64,000 nt of DNA. Source: Liolophura sinensis. Its lineage: Eukaryota > Mollusca > Polyplacophora > Chitonida > Chitonidae. The notes under the pieces were generated by a model. The model saw only the letters and a program-made list of their open reading frames with translations, was not told the origin of the DNA and did not search any database. The number at the start of each line of letters is the position of its first letter. Position 1 is the stretch's first letter. The stretch spans positions 1 through 64,000 of the forward strand of contig NW_027018110.1 in the NCBI RefSeq assembly GCF_032854445.1, given 5' to 3'. A program made the position numbers and the translations under genes. Positions 13,216 to 26,424 of this stretch are shown here, one piece after another.

Positions 13216-14867
13216 AATTGTCGCTACAGCCAAAAGTATTGGTCGGAGAGCAACGCGGTTTGCACCATTCGATTTCTCGTCACAAAATACGTCGGATTAG
13301 CCTCTTACCAGCAGCACTGGAACAGTTTTTCCACTTTTGCATTTTTGCCTGGTCTTTTTGTTAATTTGAAATCGGATACAATCTACTATGTACAATCGCG
13401 ACTGGTCATTACTATATTCAACTTTTGACTATAAGTTATGTGCCCTTCTGTAGCCCAGAAGACGTCAAATCTTTGGGCTAAGCCCATTTAACTCACCCAG
13501 CAATTGTCTTACTTCTAAGTCCAAGACAATCTCAATGTCTTTATCTACGTGTAGAAAAACCACACCATTTGTACATAAAAAACACAAGGTACTAGATACA
13601 GTCTGCTGTAAAAAGTACAACTGATCACTGAACCACATCAATAAGGTTCTAAAAGATGCGGAATTGGCCCAGGCATCGGCAGGTGTTTAAAAAATTGCAA
13701 ATTTCCCTGGTTTCCATGGAGTAAGAGCCGTTGCTGGGCACGTGACAATGACATCAATGATCATTTAATTGTCGCTACAGCCAAAAGTATTGGTCGGAGA
13801 GCAACGCGGTTTGCACCATTCGATTTCTCGTGACCAAATACGTCGGATTAGCCTCTTACCAGCAGCACTGGAACAGTTTTTCCACTTTTGCATTTTTGCC
13901 TGGTCTTTTTGTTAATTGAAATCGGATACACTGTACTATGCACAATCGCGACTGGTCGTTACTATATTCAACTTTTAACTATACGTTATGTGCCCTTCGG
14001 TAGCCCAGAAGACGTCAAATCTTTGGGCTAAGCCCATTTAACTCATCCAGCAATTGTCTTACTTTTAAGTCCAAGACAATCTCAATGTCTTTATCTACGT
14101 GTAGAAAAACCACACCATTCGTACATAAAAAACACAATGTACTAGATACAGTCTGCTGTAAAAAATACAACTGATCACTGAACCACATCTATAAGGTTCT
14201 AATAGATGCGGAATTGGGCCAGGCATCGGCAGCTGTTAAAAAATTGCATATTTCCCTGGTTTCCATGGAGTAAGAGCCGTTGCTGGGCACGTGACTATGA
14301 CATCAATGATCATTCAATTGTGGCTACAGCCATAAGTATTGGTCGGAGAGCAACGCGGTTTGCACCATTCGATTTCTCGTCAAAAAAATACGTCGGATTA
14401 GCCTCCTATTATCAGCACTGGAACAGTTTTTCCACTTTTGCATTTTTGCCTGGTCTTTTTGTTAATTTGAAATCGGATACATTCTACTATGTACAATCGC
14501 AACTGGTCATTACTATATTCAACTTTTGACTGTAAGTTATGTGCCCTTCTGTAGCCCAGAAGACGTCAAATCTTTGGGCTAAGCCCATTTAACTCACCCA
14601 GCAATTGTCTTACTTCTAAGTCCTAGACAATCTCAATGTCTTTATCTACGTGTAGAAAAACCACACCATTCGTACATAAAAAACACAATGTACTAGATAC
14701 AGTCTGCTGTAAAAAGTACAACTGATCACTGAACCACATCTATAAGGTTCTAATAGATGCGGAATTGGGCCAGGCATCGGCAGCTGTTTAAAAAATTGCA
14801 AATTTCCCTGGTTTCCATGGAGTAAGAGCCGTTGCTGGGCACGTGACTATGACATCAATGATCATTC
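13216..14867. repeat. Higher-order repeat, three-monomer copy (m25-m27)
   Basis: The unit at 13216 starts like unit 1 of the preceding blocks (haplotype II, TTAATTTGAAATCGG) but ends like unit 2 (GGCCCAGG followed by GACAATG). Units at 13767 and 14316 match units 3 and 4 or 5 (GTTAAAAAATTGCATAT, then CAGCCATAAG and CTCCTATTATCAG). The unit-2 equivalent has been removed by a fusion. The last unit then ends differently from its partners (CTTCTAAGTCCTAG). Confidence 0.75.
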
Positions 14868-17617
14868 AATTGTGGCTACAGCCAAAAGTATTGGTCGGAG
14901 AGCAACGCGGTTTGCACCATTCGATTTCTCGTCACAAAATACGTCGGATTAGCTTCTTACCAGCAGCACTGGAACAGTTTTTCCACTTTTGCATTTTTGC
15001 CTGGTCTTTTTGTTAATTGAAATCGGATACACTGTACTATGCACAATCGCGACTGGTCGTTACTATATTCAACTTTTAACTATACGTTATGTGCCCTTCG
15101 GTAGCCCAGAAGACGTCAAATCTTTGGGCTAAGCCCATTTAACTCATCCAGCAATTGTCTTACTTTTAAGTCCAAGACAATCTCAATGTCTTTATCTACG
15201 TGTAGAAAAACCACACCATTCGTACATAAAAAACACAATGTACTAGATACAGTCTGCTGTAAAAAGTACAACTGATCACTGAACCACATCTAAAAGGTTC
15301 TAATAGATGCGGAATTGGCCAAGGCATCGGCAACTGTTTAAAAAATTGCAAATTTCCCTGGTTTCCATGGAGTAAGAGCCGTTGCTGGGCACGTGACTAT
15401 GACATCAATGATCATTCAATTGTCGCTACAGCCAAAAGTATTGGTCGGAGAGCAACGCGGTTTGCACCATTCGATTTCTCGTCACAAAATATGTCGGATT
15501 AGCTTCTTACCAGCAGCACTGGAACAGTTTTTCCACTTTTGCATTTTTGCCTGGTCTTTTTGTTAATTTGAAATCGGATACAATCTACTATGTACAATCG
15601 CGACTGGTCATTACTATATTCAACTTTTGACTATAAGTTATGTGCCCTTCTGTAGCCCAGAAGACGTCAAATCTTTGGGCTAAGCCCATTTAACTCACCC
15701 AGCAATTGTCTTACTTCTAAGTCCAAGACAATCTCAATGTCTTTATCTACGTGTAGAAAAACCACACCATTCGTACATGAAAAACACAATGTACTAGATG
15801 CAGTCTGCTGTAAAAAGTACAACTGATCACTGACCCACATCAATAAAGTTCTAATAGATGCGGAATTGGGCCAGGCATCGGCAGCTGTTAAAAAATTGCA
15901 TATTTCCCTGGTTTCCATGGAGTAAGAGCCGTTGCTGGGCACGTGACTATGACATCAATGATCATTCAATTGTGGCTACAGCCAAAAGTATTGGTAGGAG
16001 AGAAACGCGGTTTGCACCATTCGATTTCTCGTGACAAAATACGTCGGATTAGCCTCTTACCAGTAGCACTGGAACAGTTTTTCCACTTTTGCATTTTTGC
16101 CTGGTCTTTTTGTTAATGGAAATCGGCTACACTGTACTATGTACAATCGCGACTGGTCATTATTATATTCAACTTTTGACTATAAGTTATGTGCCCTTCG
16201 GTAGCCCAGAAGACGTCAAATCTTTGGGCTAAACCCATTAAACTCAACCAGCAATTGTCTTACTTCTAAGTCCAAGATAATCTCAATGTCTTTATCTACG
16301 TGTAGAAAAACCACACCATTTGTACATAAAAAACACAAGGTACTAGATACAGTCTGCTGTAAAAAGTACAACTGATCACTAACCCACATCAGTAAAGTTC
16401 TAAAAGATGCGGAATTGGCCCAGGCATCGGCAGCTGTTTAAAAAATTGCAAATTTCCCTGGTTTCCATGGAGTAAGAGCCGTTGCTGGGCACGTGACTAT
16501 GACATCAATGATCATTCAATTGTGGCTACAGCCAAAAGTATTGGTCGGAGAGCAACGCGGTTTGCACCATTCGATTTCTCGTCACAAAATACGTCGGATT
16601 AGCCTCTTACCAGCAGCACTGGAACAGTTTTTCCACTTTTGCATTTTTGCCTGGTCTTTTTGTTAATTGAAATCGGATACACTGTACTATGCACAATCGC
16701 GACTGGTCGTTACTACATTCAACTTTTAACTATACGTTATGTGCCCTTCGGTAGCCCAGAAGACGTCAAATCTTTGGGCTAAGCCCATTTAACTCATCCA
16801 GCAATTGTCTTACTTTTAAGTCCAAGACAATCTCAATGTCTTTATCTACGTGTAGAAAAACCACACCATTTGTACATAAAAAACACAATGTACTAGATAC
16901 AGTCTGCTGTAAAAAGTACAACTGATCACTGAACCACATCAATAAGGTTCTAAAAGATGCGGAATTGGCCCAGGCATCGGCAGCTGTTTAAAAAATTGCA
17001 AATTTCCCTGGTTTCCATGGAGTAAGAGCCGTTGCTGGGCACGTGACTATGACATCAATGATCATTCAATTGTCGCTACAGCCAAAAGTATTGGTCGGAG
17101 AGCAACGCGGTTTGCACCATTCGATTTCTCGTCACAAAATACGTCGGATTAGCCTCTTACCAGTAGCACTGGAACAGTTTTTCCACTTTTGCATTTTTGC
17201 CTGGTCTTTTTGTTAATGGAAATCGGCTACACTGTACTATGTACAATCGCGACTGGTCATTATTATATTCAACTTTTGACTATAAGTTATGTGCCCTTCG
17301 GTAGCCCAGAAGACGTCAAATCTTTGGGCTAAACCCATTAAACTCACCCAGCAATTGTCTTACTTTTAAGTCCAAGACAATCTCAATGTCTTTATCTACG
17401 TGTAGAAAAACCACACCATTTGTACATAAAAAACACAAGGTACTAGATACAGTCTGCTGTAAAAAGTACAACTGATCACTGAACCACATCAATAAGGTTC
17501 TAAAAGATGCGGAATTGGCCCAGGCATCGGCAGCTGTTTAAAAAATTGCAAATTTCCCTGGTTTCCATGGAGTAAGAGCCGTTGCTGGGCACGTGACTAT
17601 GACATCAATGATCATTC
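14868..17617. repeat. Mixed monomers m28-m32, first haplotype III units
   Basis: Units start at 14868, 15418, 15968, 16518 and 17068. The units at 15968 and 17068 are close relatives: both have CCAGTAGCAC, the TTAATGG...GGCTAC middle and the CTAAACCCATTAAAC change, and they are separated by one haplotype I unit. The unit at 15968 has two private changes in the core (GGTAGGAGAGAAACG), which is unusual there. The unit at 15418 has ACATGAAAAACAC and GATGCAG, seen nowhere else. Confidence 0.75.
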
Positions 17618-20600
17618 AATTGTCGCTACAGCCAAAAGTATTGGTCGGAGAGCAACGCGGTTTGCACCATTCGATTTCTCGTCACAAAATACGTCGGATT
17701 AGCCTCTTACCAGCAGCACTGGAACAGTTTTTTCACTTTTGCATTTTTGCCTGGTCTTTTTGTTAATTGAAATCGGATACACTGTACTATGCACAATCGC
17801 GACTGGTCGTTACTATATTCAACATTTAACTATACGTTATGTGCCCTTCGGTAGCCCAGAAGACGTCAAATCTTTGGGCTAAGCCCATTTAACTCATCCA
17901 GCAATTGTCTTACTTTTAAGTCCAAGACAATCTCAATGTCTTTATCTACGTGTAGAAAAACCACACCATTCGTACATAAAAAACACAATGTACTAGATAC
18001 AGTCTGCTGTAAAAAGTACAACTGATCACTGACCTACATCAATAAGGTTCTAATAGATGCGGAATTGGGCCAGGCATCGGCAGCTGTTTAAAAAATTGCA
18101 AATTTCCCTGGTTTCCATGGAGTAAGAGCCGTTGCTGGGCACGTGACTATGACATCAATGATCATTCAATTGTGGCTACAGCCAAAAGTATTGCTCGGAG
18201 AGCAACGCGGTTTCCACCATTCGATTTGTCGTCACAAAATACGTCGGATTAGTCTCTTACCAGTAGCACTGGAACAGTTTTTCCACTTTTGCATTTCCGC
18301 CTGGTCTTTTTGTTAATTTGAAATCGGATACAATCTACTATGTACAATCGCGACTGGTCATTACTATATTCAACTTTTGACTATAACTGATGTGCCCTTC
18401 TGTAGCCCAGAAGACGTCAAATCTTTGGGCTAAGCCCATTTAACTCATCCAGCAATTGTCTTACTTTTAAGTCCAAGACAATCTCAATGTCTTTATCTAC
18501 GTGTAGAAAAGCCACACCATTCGTACATAAAAAACACAAGGTACTAGATACAGTCTGCTGTAAAAAGTACAACTGATCACTGAACCACATCTTTAAGGTT
18601 CTAATAGATGCGGAATTGGGCCAGGCATCGGCAGCTGTTTGAAAAATTGCAAATTTCCCTGGTTTCCATGGAGTAAGAGCCGTTGCTGGGCACGTGACTA
18701 TGACATCAATGATCATTCAATTGTGGCTACAGCCAAAAGTATTGGTCGGAGAGCAACGCGGTTTGCACCATTCGATTTCTCGTCACAAAATACGTCGGAT
18801 TAGTCTCTGACCAGTAGCACTGGAACAGTTTTTCCACTTTTGCATTTTTGCCTGGTCTTTTTGTTAATGGAAATCGGATACACTGTACTATGTACAATCG
18901 CGACTGGTCATTATTATATTCAACTTTTGACTATAAGTTATGTGCCCTTCGGTAGCCCAGAAGACGTCAAATCTTTGGGCTAAACCCATTAAACTCAACC
19001 AGCAATTGTCTTACTTCTAAGTCCAAGACAATCTCAATGTCTTTATCTACGTGTAGAAAAACCACACCATTTGTACATAAAAAACACAAGGTACTAGATA
19101 CAGTCTGCTGTAAAAAGTACAACTGATCACTAACCCACATCAGTAAAGTTCTAAAAGATGCGGAATTGGCCCAGGCATCGGCAGCTGTTTAAAAAATTGC
19201 AAATTTCCCTGGTTTCCATGGAGTAAGAGCCGTTGCTGGGCACGTGACTATGACATCAATGATCATTCAATTGTGGCTACAGCCAAAAGTATTGGTCGGA
19301 GAGCAACGCGGTTTGCACCATTCGATTTCTCGTCACAAAATACGTCGGATTAGCCTCTTACCAGCAGCACTGGAACAGTTTTTTCACTTTTGCATTTTTG
19401 CCTGGTCTTTTTGTTAATTGAAATCGGATACACTGTACTATGCACAATCGCGACTGGTCGTTACTATATTCAACATTTAACTATACGTTATGTGCCCTTC
19501 GGTAGCCCAGAAGACGTCAAATCTTTGGGCTAAGCCCATTTAACTCATCCAGCAATTGTCTTACTTTTAAGTCCAAGACAATCTCAATGTCTTTATCTAC
19601 GTGTAGAAAAACCACACCATTCGTACATAAAAAACACAATGTACTAGATACAGTCTGCTGTAAAAAGTACAACTGATCACTGACCTACATCAATAAGGTT
19701 CTAATAGATGCGGAATTGGGCCAGGCATCGGCAGCTGTTTAAAAAATTGCAAATTTCCCTGGTTTCCATGGAGTAAGAGCCGTTGCTGGGCACGTGACTA
19801 TGACATCAATGATCATTCAATTGTGGCTACAGCCAAAAGTATTGGTCGGAGAGCAACGCGGTTTCCTCCATTCGATTTGTCGTCACAAAATACGTCGGAT
19901 TAGTCTCTTACCAGTAGCACTGGAACAGTTTTTCCACTTTTGCATTTCTGCCTGGTCTTTTTGTTAATTTGAAATCGGATACAATCTACTATGTACAATC
20001 GCGACTGGTCATTACTATATTCAACTTTTGACTATAACTGATGTGCCCTTCTGTAGCCCAGAAGACGTCAAATCTTTGGGCTAAGCCCATTTAACTCATC
20101 CAGCAATTGTCTTACTTTTAAGTCCAAGACAATCTCAATGTCTTTATCTACGTGTAGAAAAGCCACACCATTCGTACATAAAAAACACAAGGTACTAGAT
20201 ACAGTCTGCTGTAAAAAGTACAACTGATCACTGAACCACATCTTTAAGGTTCTAATAGATGCGGAATTGGGCCAGGCATCGGCAGCTGTTAAAAATTGCA
20301 TATTTCCCTGGTTTCCATGGAGTAAGAGCCGTTGCTGGGCACGTGACTATGACATCAATGATCATTCAATTGTGGCTACAGCCAAAAGTATTGGTCGGAG
20401 AGCAACGCGGTTTGCACCATTCGATTTCTCGTCACAAAATACGTCGGATTAGCCTCTTACCAGCAGCACTGGAACAGTTTTTCCACTTTTGCAGTTTTGC
20501 CTGGTCTTTTTGTTAATTGAAATCGGCTACACTGTACTATGTACAATCGCGACTGGTCATTATTATATTCAACTTTTGACTATACGTTATGTGCCCTTCT

Positions 20601-20917
20601 GTAGCCCAGAAGACGTCAAATCTTTGGGCTAAGCCCATTTAACTCATCCAGCAATTGTCTTACTTTTAAGTCCAAGACAATCTCAATGTCTTTATCTACG
20701 TGTAGAAAAACCACACCATTTGTACTTAAAAAACACAAGGTACTAGATACAGTCTGCTGTAAAAAGTACAACTGATCACTGAACCACATCAATAAGGTTC
20801 TAAAAGATGCGGAATTGGCCCAGGCATCGGCAGCTGTTTAAAAAATTGCAAATTTCCCTGGTTTCCATGGAGTAAGAGCCGTTGCTGGGCACGTGACTAT
20901 GACATCAATGATCATTC
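17618..20917. repeat. Trimeric higher-order repeat, two copies (m33-m35, m36-m38)
   Basis: Copy 1 is 17618-19268 and copy 2 is 19269-20917, offset by about 1651 bp. First units share GTTTTTTCAC, CAACATTTAAC and GACCTACATC. Second units (18168, 19819) share CGATTTGTCG and CTATAACTGATGTGCC and differ at TTTCCACC/TTTCCTCC and TTCCGCC/TTCTGCC. Third units share CTTTAAGGTTC upstream but diverge inside: 18719 has GTCTCTGACC and haplotype III, while 20368 has CCTCTTACC. Confidence 0.8.
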
Positions 20918-23675
20918 AATTGTCGCTACAGCCATAAGTATTGGTCGGAGAGCAACGCGGTTTGCACCATTCGATTTCTCGTCACAAAATACGTCGGATT
21001 AGCCTCTTACCAGCAGCACTGGAACAGTTTTTTCACTTTTGCATTTTTGCCTGGTCGCCTGGTCTTTTTGTTAATTGAAATCGGATACACTGTACTATGC
21101 ACAATCGCGACTGGTCGTTACTATATTCAACATTTAACTATACGTTATGTGCCCTTCGGTAGCCCAGAAGACGTCAAATCTTTGGGCTAAGCCCATTTAA
21201 CTCATCCAGCAATTGTCTTACTTTTAAGTCCAAGACAATCTCAATGTCTTTATCTACGTGTAGAAAAACCACACCATTCGTACATAAAAAACACAATGTA
21301 CTAGATACAGTCTGCTGTAAAAAGTACAACTGATCACTGACCTACATCAATAAGGCTCTAATAGATGCGGAATTGGGCCAGGCATCGGCAGCTGTTTAAA
21401 AAATTGCAAATTTCCCTGGTTTCCATGGAGTAAGAGCCGTTGCTGGGCACGTGACTATGACATCAATGATCATTCAATTGTGGCTACAGCCAAAAGTATT
21501 GGTCGGAGAGCAACGCGGTTTCCACCATTCGATTTGTCGTCACAAAATACGTCGGATTAGTCTCTTACCAGTAGCACTGGAACAGTTTTTCCACTTTTGC
21601 ATTTTTGCCTGGTCTTTTTGTTAATGGAAATCGGCTACACTGTACTATGTACAATCGCGACTGGTCATTATTATATTCAACTTTTGACTATAAGTTATGT
21701 GCCCTTCGGTAGCCCAGAAGACGTCAAATCTTTGGGCTAAACCCATTAAACTCACCCAGCAATTGTCTTACTTCTAAGTCCAAGACAATCTCAATGTCTT
21801 TATCTACGTGTAGAAAAACCACACCATTTGTACATAAAAAACACAAGGTACTAGATACAGTCTGCTGTAAAAAGTACAACTGATCACTGAACCACATCAA
21901 TAAGGTTCTAAAAGATGCGGAATTGGCCCAGGCATCGGCAGCTGTTTAAAAAATTGCAAATTTCCCTGGTTTCCATGGAGTAAGAGCCGTTGCTGTGCAC
22001 GTGACTATGACATCAATGATCATTCAATTGTCGCTACAGCCAAAAGTATTGGTCGGAGAGCAACGCGGTTTGCACCATTCGATTTCTCGTCACAAAATAC
22101 GTCGGATTAGCCTCTTACCAGCAGCACTGGAACAGTTTTTTCACTTTTGCATTTTTGCCTGGTCTTTTTGTTAATTGAAATCGGATACACTGTACTATGC
22201 ACAATCGCGACTGGTCGTTACTATATTCAACATTTAACTATACGTTATGTGCCCTTCGGTAGCCCAGAAGACGTCAAATCTTTGGGCTAAGCCCATTTAA
22301 CTCATCCAGCAATTGTCTTACTTTTAAGTCCAAGACAATCTCAATGTCTTTATCTACGTGTAGAAAAACCACACCATTCGTACATAAAAAACACAATGTA
22401 CTAGATACAGTCTGCTGTAAAAAGTACAACTGATCACTGACCTACATCAATAAGGTTCTAATAGATGCGGAATTGGGCCAGGCATCGGCAGCTGTTTAAA
22501 AAATTGCAAATTTCCCTGGTTTCCATGGAGTAAGAGCCGTTGCTGGGCACGTGACTATGACATCAATGATCATTCAATTGTCGCTACAGCCAAAAGTGTT
22601 GGTCGGAGAGCAACGCGGTTTGCACCATTCGATTTCTCGTCACAAAATACGTCGGATTAGCCTCTTACCAGCAGCACTGGAACAGTTTTTCCACTTTTGC
22701 ATTTTTGCCTGGTCTTTTTGTTAATTGAAATCGGATACACTGTACTATGCACAATCGCGACTGGTCGTTACTATATTCAACTTTTAACTATACGTTATGT
22801 GCCCTTCGGTAGCCCAGAAGACGTCAAATCTTTGGGCTAAGCCCATTTAACTCATCCAGCAATTGTCTTACTTTTAAGTCCAAGACAATCTCAATGTCTT
22901 TATCTACGTGTAGAAAAACCACACCATTTGTACTTAAAAAACACAAGGTACTAGATACAGTCTGCTGTAAAAAGTACAACTGATCACTGAACCACATCAA
23001 TAAGGTTCTAAAAGATGCGGAATTGGCCCAGGCATCGGCAGCTGTTTAAAAAATTGCAAATTTCCCTGGTTTCCATGGAGTAAGAGCCGTTGCTGGGCAC
23101 GTGACTATGACATCAATGATCATTCAATTGTCGCTACAGCCAAAAGTATTGGTCGGAGAGCAACGCGGTTTGCACCATTCGATTTCTCGTCACAAAATAC
23201 GTCGGATTAGCCTCTTACCAGCAGCACTGGAACAGTTTTTTTCACTTTTGCATTTTTGCCTGGTCTTTTTGTTAATTGAAATCGGATACACTGTACTATG
23301 CACAATCGCGACTGGTCGTTACTATATTCAACATTTAACTATACGTTATGTGCCCTTCGGTAGCCCAGAAGACGTCAAATCTTTGGGCTAAGCCCATTTA
23401 ACTCATCCAGCAATTGTCTTACTTTTAAGTCCAAGACAATCTCAATGTCTTTATCTACATGTAGAAAAACCACACCATTCGTACATAAAAAACACAATGT
23501 ACTAGATACAGTCTGCTGTAAAAAGTACAACTGATCACTGACCTACATCAATAAGGCTCTAATAGATGCGGAATTGGCCAGGCATCGGCAGCTGTTTAAA
23601 AAATTGCAAATTTCCCTGGTTTCCATGGAGTAAGAGCCGTTTTTGGGCACGTGACTATGACATCAATGATCATTC
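20918..23675. repeat. Trimer-derived units passing into dimeric spacing (m39-m43)
   Basis: The CAACATTTAAC marker unit recurs at 20918, 22026 and 23126, now two units apart instead of three. The intervening unit at 21476 is a hybrid: it has the CGATTTGTCG start of the trimer's second unit and the haplotype III middle with CTAAACCCATTAAAC of its third. That fusion accounts for loss of one unit. The unit at 22576 carries GTACTTAAAA, shared with 20368. Confidence 0.75.
21049..21064. repeat. 8-bp microduplication GCCTGGTC x2
   Basis: GCCTGGTC occurs twice in tandem where all other monomers have one copy. It makes the unit at 20918 558 bp long. It is a local slippage-type event and is not shared by neighbouring units, so it is young or an artefact. 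Confidence 0.9.
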
Positions 23676-25490
23676 AATTGTGGCTACAGCCAAAAGTATT
23701 GGTCGGAGAGCAACGCGGTTTGCACCATTCGATTTGTCGTCACAAAATACGTCGGATTAGTCTCTTACCAGTAGCACTGGAACAGTTTTTCCACTTTTGC
23801 ATTTTTGCCTGGTCTTTTTGTTATTTGAAATCGGATACAATCTACTATGTACAATCGCGACTGGTCATTACTATATTCAACTTTTGACTATAAGTTATGT
23901 GCCCTTCTGTAGCCCAGAAGACGTCAAATCTTTGGGCTAAAGCCCATTTAACTCATCCAGCAATTGTCTTACTTTTAAGTCCAAGACAATCTCAATGTCT
24001 TTATCTACGTGTAGAAAAACCACACCATTCGTACATAAAAAACACAATGTACTAGATACAGTCTGCTGTAAAAAGTACAACTGATCACTGACCTACATCA
24101 ATAAGGCTCTAATAGATGCGGAATTGGGCCAGGCATCGGCAGCTGTTTAAAAATTGCAAATTTCCCTGGTTTCCATGGAGTAAGAGCCGTTTTTGGCACG
24201 TGACTATGACATCAATGATCATTCAATTGTGGCTACCGCCAAAAGTATTGGTCGGAGAGCAACGCGGTTTGCACCATTCGATTTGTCGTCACAAAATACG
24301 TCGGATTAGTCTCATACCAGTAGCACTGGAACAGTTTTTCCACTTTTGCATTTTTGCCTGGTCTTTTTTGTTAATTTGAAATCGGATACAATCTACTATG
24401 TACATATCGCGACTGGTCATTACTATATTCAACTTTTGACTATAAGTTATGTGCCCTTCTGTAGCCCAGAAGACGTCAAATCTTTGGGCTAAGCCCATTT
24501 AACTCATCCAGCAATTGTCTTACTTTTAAGTCCAAGACAATCTCAATGTCTTTATCTACGTGTAGAAAAACCACACCATTCGTACATAAAAAACACAATG
24601 TACTAGATACAGTCTGCTGTAAAAAGTACAACTGATCACTGAAACCACATCTTTAAGGTTCTAATAGATGCGGAATTGGGCCAGGCATCGGCAGATGTTA
24701 AAAGCATATTTCCCTGGTTTCCATGGAGTAAGAGCCGTTGCTGGGCACGTGACTATGACATCAATGATCATTCAATTGTGGCTACAGCCAAAAGTATTGG
24801 TCGGAGAGCAACGCGGTTTGCACCATTCGATTTCTCGTCACAAAATACGTCGGATTAGCCTCTTACCAGCAGCACTGGAACAGTTTTTCCACTTTTGCAT
24901 TTTTGCCTGGTCTTTTTGTTAATTGAAATCGGATACACTGTACTATGCACAATCGCGACTGGTCGTTACTATATTCAACTTTTAACTATACGTTATGTGC
25001 CCTTCGGTAGCCCAGAAGACGTCAAATCTTTGGGCTAAGCCCATTTAACTCGATCCAGCAATTGTCTTACTTTTAAGTCCAAGACAATCTCAATGTCTTT
25101 ATCTACGTGTAGAAAAACCACACCATTTGTACATAAAAAAACACAAGGTACTAGATACAGTCTGCTGTAAAAAGTACAACTGATCACTGAACCACATCAA
25201 TAAGGTTCTAAAAGATGCGGAATTGGGCCAGGCATCGGCAGCTGTTTAAAAAATTGCAAATTTCCCTGGTTTCCATGGAGTAAGAGCCGTTGCTGGGCAC
25301 GTGACTATGACATCAATGATCATTCAATTGTCGCTACAGCCAAAAGTATTGGTCGGAGAGCAACGCGGTTTGCACCATTCGATTTCTCGTGACAAAATAC
25401 GTCGGATTAGCCTCTTACCAGCAGTACTGGAACAGTTTTTTCACTTTTGCATTTTTGCCTGGTCTTTTTGTTATTGAAATCGGATACACT
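23570..25490. other. Indel-rich segment 2
   Basis: A second cluster of single-base indels: GAATTGGCCAGG, TTGTTATTTG, GGCTAAAGCCC, TTTAAAAATTGC, TTTTTGGCACG, GTCTTTTTTG, ACATATCGCG, GAAACCAC, ATGTTAAAAGC, ACTCGATCC and TTGTTATTGAAAT. It overlaps the duplicated unit pair at 23676-24773. Confidence 0.65.
23676..24773. repeat. Tandem duplication of one monomer (m44, m45)
   Basis: The two units share CGATTTGTCG, GTCTC[T/A]TACCAGTAGC and a haplotype II middle. Both follow a rare GAGCCGTTTTTGG at 23634 and 24184, spaced about 550 bp. The second copy differs by several single-base indels (TTTTTGGCACG, GTCTTTTTTG, TACATATCGCG) and by CTACCGCC. It lies in an indel-rich zone, so the exact differences may be sequencing errors. 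Confidence 0.75.
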
Positions 25491-26424
25491 GTACTATGCA
25501 CAATCGCGACTGGTCGTTACTATATTCAACTTTTAACTACACGTTATGTGCCCTTCGGTAGCCCAGAAGACGTCAAATCTTTGGGCTAAGCCCATTTAAC
25601 TCATCCAGCAATTGTCTTACTTTTAAGTCCAAGACAATCTCAATGTCTTTATCTACGTGTAGAAAAACCACACCATTTGTACATAAAAAACACAAGGTAC
25701 TAGATACAGTCTGCTGTAAAAAGTACAACTGATCACTGACCTACATCAGTAAAGTTCTAAAAGATGCGGAATTGGCCCAGGCATCGGCAGCTGTTTAAAA
25801 AAATTGCAAATTTCCTGGTTTCCATGGAGTAAGAGCCGTTGCTGGGCACGTGACTATGACATCAATGATCATTCATTTGTGGCTACAGCCAAAAGTATTG
25901 GTCGGAGAGCAACGCGGTTTGCACCATTCGATTTCTCGTCACAAAATACGTCGGATTAGTCACTGACCAGTAGCACTGGAACAGTTTTTCCACTTTTGCA
26001 TTTTTGCCTGGTCTTTTTGTTAATTGAAATCGGATACACTGTACTATGCACAATCGCGACTGGTCGTTACTACATTCAACTTTTAACTATACGTTATGTG
26101 CCCTTCGGTAGCCCAGAAGACGTCAAATCTTTGGGCTAAGCCCATTTAACTCATCCAGCAATTGTCTTACTTTTAAGTCCAAGACAATCTCAATGTCTTT
26201 ATCTACGTGTAGAAAAACCACACCATTTGTGCATTAAAAACAAAATGTACTAGATACAGTCTGCTGTAAAAAGTACAACTGATCACTGAACCACATCAAT
26301 AAGGTTCTAAAAGATGCGGAATTGGCCCAGGCATCGGCAGCTGTTTAAAAAATTGCAAATTTCCCTGGTTTCCATGGAGTAAGAGCCGTTGCTGGGCACG
26401 TGACTATGGCATCAATGATCATTC
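24774..26424. repeat. Monomers m46-m48
   Basis: Three haplotype I units (24774, 25326, 25875). The unit at 24774 follows a shortened junction (GCAGATGTTAAAAGCATAT) and has ACTCGATCCAG with an extra G. The unit at 25875 begins ATTTGTGG instead of AATTGTGG, has GTCACTGACC, and ends with GTGCATTAAAAACAAAATG, a distinctive change repeated in the next unit. Confidence 0.7.
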
